Positions 1 to 7,188 of a DNA stretch of 9,198 nucleotides are shown piece after piece. Position numbers and translations under genes: made by a program. Location: contig JAUVGM010000065.1 in NCBI GenBank assembly GCA_030593785.1, positions 1 through 9,198 of the forward strand, read 5' to 3'. The notes under the pieces are model-generated. The model did no database searches. It was not told the DNA's origin and saw nothing but the letters and a program-made list of their open reading frames with translations. Source of the DNA: Gammaproteobacteria bacterium. GTDB taxonomy: Bacteria; Pseudomonadota; Gammaproteobacteria; UBA6429; Thiohalophilaceae. How positions within the stretch are numbered: the stretch's first letter is position 1; each line of letters opens with the position of its first letter.

Positions 1-89
1 CGATGAGAATTCAAATGGGTAATTAATAACATACAAAGCTTTATACGAAGATTAGAAATATTTTACATTCATTTACATTTCAAAAAAAG

Positions 90-3000
90 TTAATCAGGTA
101 CATGAGGAGACTCACCCAAATAACCATCAAGTAGAGCCATGATTTCTACATCCTTAACTTCCCTGGCCAGCTCTCGAATATGTAAGTTAAAATCCCGGTA
201 TTCTGAATCACGGGATAATTCTGAATCAGCCCACTCAACAATACGCTTCATTTTACCTAACTGCGCTAAATCTTTTAGCTTCTCGAGTTCGGTTAAAGCT
301 GGAGGAATCAAGCGGCTCTCTTCAACTTCCAACTTACCGGATTTATATATCCATTCCAGGTTAAGTAATTTACCCAGCGTAGAAGTGAGCTCATCAGCTG
401 CAGTAGGTTTAGGCAGAAAATGATCAAAACCTGCCAACATCGCTGGATTTTCTTCACTAACATTCGCTGACATCGCCACCACGGGGATATCTTTACATTC
501 AGGTATATTACGTAATGTTGTTAAAGACTCGTAGCCATTTAGTCCTGGCATTAACAAATCCATCAGTATCAAGTCTGGCTGCATATCCTTGGCCATTATC
601 ACAGCATCGAGCCCCTTCGATGCAACAACCGTCTGAAATCCTAACGCCGTTAATGTGTCGCTACTCATTTCCCTGCTGTCCTTTATATCATCAACAACCA
701 GTATTTTCCGTTTTTTCCCATGATAACCAATAGGTGATCGCCTTCTTTGAATAGGCGACTCACTGACTTCTTCTGCGACAGGTAAGGTTAGCTCAAACCA
801 AAAACGACTCCCTTTATACTCTTCACTTGCAACTTTGAGTTCGCCCCCCATTAGCCGGACCAGTTTCTGTGCGATATTTAAACCCAGCCCTGTCCCTTCA
901 TTCTGATGGTTTTCCTGCTTTACTTGTACAAATGGTTGAAAGATCTGTTCCATATTTTCTTTAGCAATACCAATACCTGTATCTTCAACACTAAAACACC
1001 AGCAACATTCTTTTTCAGAAGAAACTGTTACAGATTCACAAGCGTCTATTTTTACAATGACCTTTCCTTTTATTGTAAATTTAACTGCATTGCTTATCAG
1101 ATTTAACAAAATTTGCTGTAAACGTCTTTCATCAATCTGAATTGCAAGATTACTGGATTCATCAACTGTGCAAATAAGTTCTAACCCTTTGGCTTCAACC
1201 TGCGAAGTAAAATAATGACAGATATGCTCTAAATAATTTTTAATATTTATTGTGCTAAGAACAAGATCTATCTTATTAGCTTCAATCTTGGCAACGTCAA
1301 GGACATCGGAAATTTGCTCTAACAGATGTTCGCCACTTCTTTCGATGATTTTAATCTTTTCTCGCTGAGCATGATTAATTGAATCATCATTCTGCAGAAT
1401 ATGCGCATAACCAAGAATGGCATTGAGTGGTGTCCGAAGTTCATGGGACATATTAGAAAGAAAATTATTTTTTGCCTGGTTGGCTATTTCGGCATTCTCT
1501 TTTTCTGCTAATAGCTCAGAAGTTCGTTCTCTTACTCGAGACTCCATTTCATCATACGCTTTTCTTAATTCATCCTCGGCATTTTTGCGTTCGGTTATGT
1601 CCTGAACTAAACCCATGCTTCCCTTAATATTTCCATCTTCGTTATATATCGGATTTGGTGATATGTTAATCCAAATTTTCTTCCCGTCTTTTCTCGTGGT
1701 CTCTAATTCGTAATGTTCGGAGCTGCCTTTTGCTCGTTTTTTCAATTGCTCTTCTATCACTTTCTGAGCATCTTCGTTCTGAAAATTCATCCAGTGTGCC
1801 CCGATAATCTCAGTCATAGAATATCCTAGCATTTTGCAAAACTGTTCATTTACATAAGTATATATTCCATTCTCATCAATCACCGCCAAGCCTTCATTAA
1901 TAGCTTCCACTAACGAATGATAAAGCTTTACGCTTTTGCTTAGTTCCTCTTCAGCCTTTTTACGTTCAGTGATATCACGGATAACCCCGGTAAATTTTTG
2001 TTCTTCGCCTATCTGCATTTCACTAACGGATAATTCCATAGGAAAAACCGAGCCATCACGACGTACCGCTTCCAGTTCACGACCAAAGCCGATAATGTTT
2101 GCTTTGCCTGTTTCGTGGTAACGATCAAGATAGCCATCGTGTTCATCATGATAAGGTTCTGGTACTAGGATATTTACGTTTCTACCAATAACATCATTGG
2201 CGTCATAACCAAACATCGACTCGGCAGCAGGATTAAAGCTTTCAATAATGCCCTTTGCATTAATCGTGATAATGCTGTCTATCACCGTATTAACAATTGC
2301 AGCCTCTCGAACTTCCCTGTCTTTTAATTTTCTTTCAGTGACTTCTCTTTCCGTGATTTCTAATTGTAATTGTCTGTTTGTATAACGAAGGTTACGACTT
2401 ACACGCTCACCCGTAAAAAGCGTAAAGAATATTGCAGCTGAAGATAACAACAGCGTTAATATGAGCACCCCTAAAATACTGTTCCGTACTAAATAATAAG
2501 AGAACATCACCTCATCAACATCAATCTCTGTTGCCATGCCTATAGATAAATTATTATCCCAAAGCCAGGCACCTTGTACAGTAACCCCCCTGTAATCCCG
2601 GTAACCCATCATGTCTATACCAGACTCACCACGTACAGCACTTGCAGCCATTCTGGTTAATGCTTGTTTAGAACGCTCAACTTTTGGTTTGTATCCCGTT
2701 TGTAAATTACCCCCGGGGTCACGAATATCTATGAATAAATTACTATGTTGATTTGCGCCAATTAATCCCATGCTACGCAATTGTTTATTAAAACGACTTA
2801 CAGATAAAAGCCGCCCTTGTTTATTAAAGGCATAAGTTTCACCCGTCTCACCAATGTGGCCAAATTGAATAACTCTGGAAAACTTGGCTAATGGATCAAG
2901 CCTCTGCGTTAAAACTGCAATCACTTTTCCATTCTTGTTTCGAATCGGTGCAGCAAAGAACATAGTGCTGTCGTTTGCATTAGTTCCTGCAGTTAGCTGT

Positions 3001-5387
3001 ACATCAGACTGAATAGGTGGAATAAATAAGAGCTCGCCCCGGAATACTCTGTCTAATAATTCAGGCTTATGTTTTGCAATCAGGTTACGTATCCCAAGGT
3101 TGCTATCTCGCATCGACCCCAGGCTGATACGTTCAGGACTAATAATAAAAAAACCTTTCTCGCCAAAAGTATTTTGATTATCATAAAAAAAATGACGTGC
3201 ATCGACTAATGCTGAAGATGACAAAAGTGTTTCAGATTTTGGCGAAATTTTTAGTAACTCTTCAGTAATGGAAACTAACTCAGAATTTCTGGCAAGTTGT
3301 TGCAGATAAATTTTATGATGTTCAATCCAGATATTAAGTCGCTCATGTGTCGTATGTAACGCCGTTTCAAGTTTCAACCGGTTATGTTCAAGTATCTGTT
3401 GCTTGTTATATTCAAGCAGCCACCAGGCAAGCATGATGACAATGCTGACAATAAGAAAAAATAATATCAGAAGCCCATATCTAAAACGTTTTGAACCAAA
3501 TTGTTGCTCAATATCTTTTTTGCGGCTCATTCTAAACATGAGGAGAGCTAATAAGGTAAATGCTGCAAGGCTAACGACAATTAACCAAACGGGAGAAGCA
3601 ATGACAACAGCTTGCTTAGCTATTTTGTGTTGTTCATCCAGTTGCTGAAAAGGCCCAGAGCCGGAAAACCATTTTTTCCATAGCGATTGTTTTTCATTTT
3701 CTGATAAAGAAAGATAAGCTTTGTCCAGTATGGACTTCAATACGGGAAATTTTTTATTCACTACATAGGAGTGTCCCAGCGGGATTTTCAATCTTTTAAA
3801 TTTAGCAATGTCTTTAACTTCCAGATTGTTGATGTAATATTTACTCAACATGTACTTCCCGGTATGCAGCTCTTGTATCGCTGCATCAGCCTTTCCGGTG
3901 GCAACGAGTTGCAGCATTCCGACTGCATCATCGGCCATAATATAATTTGCATCAGGCAGCTGTTCTTTTAGCAGAGAATCAATTGCATAACCGTGGTATG
4001 AAGCAATACGTTTGTCTTTTAGTGAATCCAGATTATTTATAGAAGTTGCAGTCTTTTGAGCAAAGATAGCTAAATGGAGTGGTATAGCTTCAGGGCAAAA
4101 GGCGACGTGCTGTGCCCGTTCAGGAGTCTGTATCACACCCATGGCCGCTAGCAACTTACCGATGTTTACAGCTTTAAATGCATCGTTTGAGACTTCATGG
4201 TAGTTAAATTGAGGGGTTAATTTTACCTTTGAACTGATCAGTTGAAGCAATTCCGGCATGTAACCCGTGAGCTTTCCCTCTTCTTGCATGATATAGGGGG
4301 CGAGTGGAAAGGCTGCAACTTTAAAGCCAGGGTGTTCTGCTAGCCAGGCCAGTTCCTCGATGTTTAGGTGAATATTTGTTTGTGAGTAAAAAAAACCTGG
4401 ATCCAGCTTCCTTTGCTCCATGAATCCTGCCTTGGCATAATCCTCGGCAATCTTCTGATAACGGCTTTGGCTGAATTTCCCCAACTCAACAAGGTCAGCG
4501 GCAATGAGTTTATTGTACATCCTGGCCTGGTACATCAGATGATCACGGTTGAACTCCTTTGGATTATATTTCTCGAGAATTAACTCAACGATTTCTTCGC
4601 TGTTTTTTAGCGCATATTCCCAACCTTTGAGAGTTGCACGGCGGATTTTTTCCACCCGCTCTGGATGCTCAGCCAGCTCCTGTTCCGTGGTAAACAGGTT
4701 ATCTCCAGCGTGATCGATACCGTAATCCCGGGGATCAATAATATTAACGTCAACATTGCGCTGGTGATACCAATCCGGCTGATTGGTGAGATAAGAGGCA
4801 TACGCATCCGTCTTGCCATCAATAAGATCTTGAGGATTGAAGCTAATCTGTTGCACTTCGACAGCATCAAGTTTATTAAATGTTTTCAGCAACATAGCAA
4901 TGATGGGCATGTTGCCATCCCCTTCAGCATCAAACATGACGCGTTTGCCTGCCAGATCTTCAGCTGACCTTATACCGGAATCCTTGCGAGTTAAAAGTAC
5001 CAGCGGAGAGTGCTGTAGGATCTGCGCCAGCAATACGACAGGTTTTCCTTGTTGTCGTGTTAACAGCAACCCAGCATCAGAAACACCGTATTGAGCTCGT
5101 CCCTGTAATACATCTTCAATATGACTGGTGCCAGCGACGCGCTGTCGTAGTTCGACCTGCAATCCTTCTTCCGCGTAGAAACCTTTTTCTACCGCAGCGT
5201 AATAACCTGCAAACTGGAACTGGTGGTACCACTTAAGTTGAATGGTGACTTTTTCTTTGTTATTTCCAGAAATGTCTGTATTAGCTTCTACCCCAGCAGA
5301 AGCCATTACCAGCAACAGTAGAGTCAGAGAAAAAAATAAAATCCTGTTTATTTTATTTAAAGTACTCAAAATGATTGTAGCGCCCAT
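90..5387 (-). CDS. Large hybrid sensor histidine kinase with NMT1/THI5, SBP_bac_3, dCache, two PAS and a terminal receiver domain
   Basis: This is a predicted inner-membrane hybrid histidine kinase of 1765 residues. A hydrophobic signal segment (about 16-31, likely cleaved near A35) leads into an NMT1/THI5-like binding domain (about 46-270; IQLKWYHQFQFAGYYA motif) and an SBP_bac_3 domain (about 345-577). Two membrane helices (about 598-618 and 637-658) are separated by a short basic loop. A dCache-like periplasmic domain (about 665-966) and a third helix (about 969-991) follow. On the cytoplasmic side are PAS1 (about 1026-1143), PAS2 (about 1152-1268), a coiled coil, HisKA with H1315 in SHELRTP, and HATPase_c with N1433, DTGIG at 1469-1473 and GTGLGL at 1498-1503. 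The receiver has D1566, D1567, phosphoacceptor D1610, S1640 and K1660. All catalytic residues are present. PAS1 has FixL-like heme residues (H1083, R1103). The last 90 or so residues are helical and lack an HPt motif. The gene starts 9 bases after the ANTAR regulator gene, with no clear Shine-Dalgarno. I chose this ATG because it precedes the signal segment directly. The periplasmic ligand is unknown. Confidence 0.93.
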   Translation of the reverse strand: MGATIILSTLNKINRILFFSLTLLLLVMASAGVEANTDISGNNKEKVTIQLKWYHQFQFAGYYAAVEKGFYAEEGLQVELRQRVAGTSHIEDVLQGRAQYGVSDAGLLLTRQQGKPVVLLAQILQHSPLVLLTRKDSGIRSAEDLAGKRVMFDAEGDGNMPIIAMLLKTFNKLDAVEVQQISFNPQDLIDGKTDAYASYLTNQPDWYHQRNVDVNIIDPRDYGIDHAGDNLFTTEQELAEHPERVEKIRRATLKGWEYALKNSEEIVELILEKYNPKEFNRDHLMYQARMYNKLIAADLVELGKFSQSRYQKIAEDYAKAGFMEQRKLDPGFFYSQTNIHLNIEELAWLAEHPGFKVAAFPLAPYIMQEEGKLTGYMPELLQLISSKVKLTPQFNYHEVSNDAFKAVNIGKLLAAMGVIQTPERAQHVAFCPEAIPLHLAIFAQKTATSINNLDSLKDKRIASYHGYAIDSLLKEQLPDANYIMADDAVGMLQLVATGKADAAIQELHTGKYMLSKYYINNLEVKDIAKFKRLKIPLGHSYVVNKKFPVLKSILDKAYLSLSENEKQSLWKKWFSGSGPFQQLDEQHKIAKQAVVIASPVWLIVVSLAAFTLLALLMFRMSRKKDIEQQFGSKRFRYGLLILFFLIVSIVIMLAWWLLEYNKQQILEHNRLKLETALHTTHERLNIWIEHHKIYLQQLARNSELVSITEELLKISPKSETLLSSSALVDARHFFYDNQNTFGEKGFFIISPERISLGSMRDSNLGIRNLIAKHKPELLDRVFRGELLFIPPIQSDVQLTAGTNANDSTMFFAAPIRNKNGKVIAVLTQRLDPLAKFSRVIQFGHIGETGETYAFNKQGRLLSVSRFNKQLRSMGLIGANQHSNLFIDIRDPGGNLQTGYKPKVERSKQALTRMAASAVRGESGIDMMGYRDYRGVTVQGAWLWDNNLSIGMATEIDVDEVMFSYYLVRNSILGVLILTLLLSSAAIFFTLFTGERVSRNLRYTNRQLQLEITEREVTERKLKDREVREAAIVNTVIDSIITINAKGIIESFNPAAESMFGYDANDVIGRNVNILVPEPYHDEHDGYLDRYHETGKANIIGFGRELEAVRRDGSVFPMELSVSEMQIGEEQKFTGVIRDITERKKAEEELSKSVKLYHSLVEAINEGLAVIDENGIYTYVNEQFCKMLGYSMTEIIGAHWMNFQNEDAQKVIEEQLKKRAKGSSEHYELETTRKDGKKIWINISPNPIYNEDGNIKGSMGLVQDITERKNAEDELRKAYDEMESRVRERTSELLAEKENAEIANQAKNNFLSNMSHELRTPLNAILGYAHILQNDDSINHAQREKIKIIERSGEHLLEQISDVLDVAKIEANKIDLVLSTINIKNYLEHICHYFTSQVEAKGLELICTVDESSNLAIQIDERRLQQILLNLISNAVKFTIKGKVIVKIDACESVTVSSEKECCWCFSVEDTGIGIAKENMEQIFQPFVQVKQENHQNEGTGLGLNIAQKLVRLMGGELKVASEEYKGSRFWFELTLPVAEEVSESPIQRRRSPIGYHGKKRKILVVDDIKDSREMSSDTLTALGFQTVVASKGLDAVIMAKDMQPDLILMDLLMPGLNGYESLTTLRNIPECKDIPVVAMSANVSEENPAMLAGFDHFLPKPTAADELTSTLGKLLNLEWIYKSGKLEVEESRLIPPALTELEKLKDLAQLGKMKRIVEWADSELSRDSEYRDFNLHIRELAREVKDVEIMALLDGYLGESPHVPD

Positions 5388-5396
5388 AAATCATTA

Positions 5397-5984
5397 TTAA
5401 CGACTAGCCAAAATATCATTGGCGATAACTGAAACCTTAACACGCTGGGTGCGAGCCTGAGAACGAATAATTTCAAATGCTTCTTCGCGTTTGATTTGTT
5501 TTTGTTCCATCAAGATACCGATAGCGACATTAACCACATTGCTGGTATCCAATGCACCTTCAAGGCGCATATTTTTATCAGCCAGCTCATTCTTCAAATT
5601 ACTTAATTGAAGATGCACACTGATCCTGGCCAGCAATTCAGGTTGCTGGAATGGCTTGGTGACATAATCTACACCACCAACAACAAAAGCCTTAAGTTTA
5701 TCGTCCAGCTCCGTCAAACCCGTCATAAATATAATGGGAATATCTTTGGTAGATTCATCAGACTTAAGTTGATGACATACCTCGTAACCATCCATGCCAG
5801 GCATGCGGATATCCAGCAATATTAAATCAGGCTGACCTTTTTTCGCCCTGCTGATACCATCAAGCCCGCTTTTGGCCATCATGATTTCTATGCCTTGCTC
5901 TTCAAGAAAGTCTGAGATGACCTGAATATATGAGGCTTCATCATCAATAATTAGTACTGTATTGTTGAAACTTTGTAATGACAT
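5397..5984 (-). CDS. Response regulator with receiver and RNA-binding ANTAR output domain
   Basis: This is a 195-residue response regulator. The N-terminal receiver (about 8-122) has the full catalytic set: D14 and D15, phosphoacceptor D58 in LLDIRMPGMDG, T88 and K110-P111. A short coiled linker (about 125-145) leads to a C-terminal ANTAR domain (about 140-192), recognisable by VAIGILMEQ at 153-161, EEAF at 167-170 and a conserved alanine at 177. ANTAR proteins such as AmiR, NasT, NasR and EutV bind paired hairpins in nascent mRNA and prevent termination. The usual lysine in the AKGILM motif is isoleucine here. The gene is first in an operon with the hybrid kinase that follows after 9 bases, so that kinase is the likely phosphate donor (inference). 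It is more like EutV than NasT, because its receiver keeps all phosphorylation residues. The ATG at 5984 has no visible Shine-Dalgarno. An ATG 9 bases upstream meets a stop at once, which supports this start. The RNA targets are not known. Confidence 0.93.
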   Translation of the reverse strand: MSLQSFNNTVLIIDDEASYIQVISDFLEEQGIEIMMAKSGLDGISRAKKGQPDLILLDIRMPGMDGYEVCHQLKSDESTKDIPIIFMTGLTELDDKLKAFVVGGVDYVTKPFQQPELLARISVHLQLSNLKNELADKNMRLEGALDTSNVVNVAIGILMEQKQIKREEAFEIIRSQARTQRVKVSVIANDILASR

Positions 5985-6014
5985 AATTTACATTTATATA
6001 AGGCTTAAAAAGAG

Positions 6015-6048
6015 AAAAAACACTAAAAATTTATCTACGACTTTTAGT
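6015..6048 (-). terminator. Candidate AT-rich terminator or attenuator hairpin upstream of the ANTAR regulator
   Basis: On the minus strand ACTAAAA (6048-6042) pairs perfectly with TTTTAGT (6028-6022) across a 13-base loop. One base later comes a run of six T (6020-6015), and a T-rich stretch continues beyond it. The form is that of an intrinsic terminator placed about 30 bases before the regulator start codon. The stem has only one G-C pair, so it would be weak alone. An upstream mini-hairpin (AGTTT with AAACT, about 6046-6058) shares bases with the 5' arm and could compete with it. Confidence 0.3.
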
Positions 6049-6089
6049 TTATAAAACTGGAAATTTAAATAGCTTTACGATATTAAGCA

Positions 6090-6115
6090 TAGTTGATTAC
6101 TAAAAAATCAAACTA
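6090..6115. repeat. Bulged hairpin whose loop matches an arm of the downstream terminator-like stem
   Basis: TAGTTGATT (6090-6098) and AATCAAACTA (6106-6115) form a 9-bp stem with one bulged base around the 7-base loop ACTAAAA (plus strand). On the transcribed minus strand the loop reads TTTTAGT. That word is identical to the 3' arm of the hairpin at 6022-6048 and complementary to its 5' arm. A loop-to-arm interaction could therefore block formation of the later hairpin. The match is real, but short and AT-rich, so chance is possible. Confidence 0.4.
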
Positions 6116-6174
6116 AATTAAAGATAAAACTACGCTAATAAAACAAACTGAAGAATAATAGAAAATCAGATTTA

Positions 6175-6193
6175 GGCTTAAAATAAATAAGCC
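6175..6193. repeat. Perfect GGCTTA/TAAGCC hairpin with a duplicated arm
   Basis: GGCTTA (6175-6180) and TAAGCC (6188-6193) form a perfect 6-bp stem around a 7-base A/T loop. The ten bases AGGCTTAAAA at 6174-6183 occur again in the same orientation at 6001-6010, just before the ANTAR regulator gene. On the minus-strand transcript, GGCTTA at 6193-6188 could pair either locally or with the distant TAAGCC at 6007-6002. No T tract follows it directly, so it is not a convincing terminator. Confidence 0.4.
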
Positions 6194-6230
6194 ATTATCT
6201 TTGTAAAACAGGGGAAAGGTTCTACGAATC

Positions 6231-6258
6231 AAAATATAATCACACATATTTTGTGGAT
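6231..6258 (-). terminator. Weak candidate terminator downstream of bioC
   Basis: Read on the minus strand, ATCCACA (6258-6252) pairs with TGTGTGAT (6246-6239) as a 7-bp stem with one bulged T and a 5-base loop. TATATTTT (6238-6231) follows. It begins 45 bases past the bioC stop, where the biotin transcript would be expected to end. The stem is short and its T tract is interrupted, so this is only a candidate. Confidence 0.3.
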
Positions 6259-6264
6259 GAGAAG

Positions 6265-6297
6265 GTTACCCTTAATTAGTCAACCATTCAAGGTAAC
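6265..6297. repeat. Inverted repeat just after the bioC stop
   Basis: GTTACC (6265-6270) and GGTAAC (6292-6297) are perfect inverted repeats about 21 bases apart. A further two pairs are possible beyond a bulged C. The element begins 7 bases after the bioC stop codon and has no T run beside it. It could protect the 3' end of the biotin mRNA or form a composite end structure with the hairpin at 6239-6258. Confidence 0.3.
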
Positions 6298-6303
6298 GCT
6301 CGC

Positions 6304-7188
6304 TTAAAACTTCTGGAAAGGAACAACTACTCCACTCTCATTTATTTTCACATCCGGTACCCAGGCATGGCCATAAACAATTTCATGGCTAACAGGCAAT
6401 AAACCATCCACTCGAAATTGTTCATAAGATTGAATCATTTTTTGTAATTTATTCTTACCAGTGATGTGATGTGAACGTCCTTGCATTACATTATGTGCAC
6501 CGATTTGTTTAAGATCACGCATCACTGTTTTTACGTCGTTATATGTCACTGTTAACATTTCCATATCCATTACAGGATCTGCAAATCCACTTTGTAAGAG
6601 CGCATCACCCACATCATGTAAATCGGCAAAAGCATTTACATGAGCAAGATCATCAACTTCAGCCCAACTTTGACGTAGTTCTTTTAATGTATCAGGGCCA
6701 AAGCTACTAAACATTAATAAACCGTCTGGCGCGAGAACACGTTTAAACTCTTTAAATACTTTTGGTAAATCCTGACACCACTGTAATGTTAAACCAGAGA
6801 TAATTAATTCCATGCTGGCGTCCGCAAAAGGGAGACTTTCAACTTCTGCGTTCACGTAACGAAATTGTTTATTCCAACGTTGCTTAAATGTTCGTTTGCC
6901 TTTTGCTTGCTTTAACATATTAAAGGCTAAATCTAGCGCGGTTATTTTTGCTTTTGGATAACGCGCAGCTAATAATTGGCTAACAAACCCCGTGCCTGAT
7001 CCTGCATCTAATATGCTAATAGGTTTCATCGACATTAAATCCATTCGTTCAACCAAGCGTTCTGCCACTTCTTGCTGCAAAACTGCGACAGCATCATAAG
7101 AGCTAGCAGCTTTTTCAAATGCTGCACGCATTGCAGCACGATCAATCTCTGCAATATCTAAAGGTTTATTTTCTTCTGTTTTATTCAT
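6304..7188 (-). CDS. bioC: Malonyl-[acyl-carrier protein] O-methyltransferase BioC
   Basis: BioC uses S-adenosylmethionine to methylate the free carboxyl of malonyl-ACP. The disguised primer can then be extended by fatty acid synthase to pimeloyl-ACP methyl ester for biotin. The 294-residue protein is a cytosolic class I methyltransferase. Motif I is ILDAGSGTG (59-67), an acidic residue at D86 lies in the second strand, and SLPFADASMELIISGLTLQW (118-137) fits motifs II and III. Family marks include the N-terminal FEKAASSYD (24-32), GPDTLKELRQSW (164-175) and the C-terminal YGHAWVP (272-278). The length is somewhat above the E. coli protein (about 251 residues). The start codon lies inside the end of bioH (8-base overlap), with only a weak AAAGAA sequence upstream, which suggests translational coupling. 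The gene is not followed by bioD in this window. Confidence 0.95.
   Translation of the reverse strand: MNKTEENKPLDIAEIDRAAMRAAFEKAASSYDAVAVLQQEVAERLVERMDLMSMKPISILDAGSGTGFVSQLLAARYPKAKITALDLAFNMLKQAKGKRTFKQRWNKQFRYVNAEVESLPFADASMELIISGLTLQWCQDLPKVFKEFKRVLAPDGLLMFSSFGPDTLKELRQSWAEVDDLAHVNAFADLHDVGDALLQSGFADPVMDMEMLTVTYNDVKTVMRDLKQIGAHNVMQGRSHHITGKNKLQKMIQSYEQFRVDGLLPVSHEIVYGHAWVPDVKINESGVVVPFQKF

Larger units (their letters stand above)
5985..6303 (-). promoter_or_regulatory. AT-rich intergenic region: probable leader of the ANTAR regulator/kinase operon
   Basis: This 319-base gap lies between the bioC stop and the ANTAR regulator start, and I see no gene in either strand. Read on the minus strand it contains, in order, two weak hairpins next to bioC, a perfect 6-bp stem (6175-6193), a 9-bp bulged stem (6090-6115), and a 7-bp stem followed by a T-rich tract (6015-6048). 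Promoter-like words are too common in such AT-rich DNA to choose one; a possible pair is TTGTTT and TTTAAT about 18 bases apart near 6120-6150. The size and structure fit a structured leader that carries its own promoter. Whether the ANTAR protein acts on it is unknown. I could not find the paired six-base-loop hairpins typical of ANTAR targets. Confidence 0.45.

Noticed and set aside
60..125. Terminator after the kinase gene
   Set aside because: There is a run of seven T right after the stop on the minus strand, but no stable stem before it; only a 3-bp pairing could be drawn.
3403..4967. Several plus-strand frames and one minus-strand frame of 60-100 codons
   Set aside because: All are inside the continuous kinase gene, whose recognisable domains cover these positions.
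5985..6303. ANTAR-type RNA target (two hairpins with six-base loops, A first and G fourth)
   Set aside because: The hairpins that can be seen have loops of 3, 5, 7 or 13 bases, and none shows the required loop pattern.
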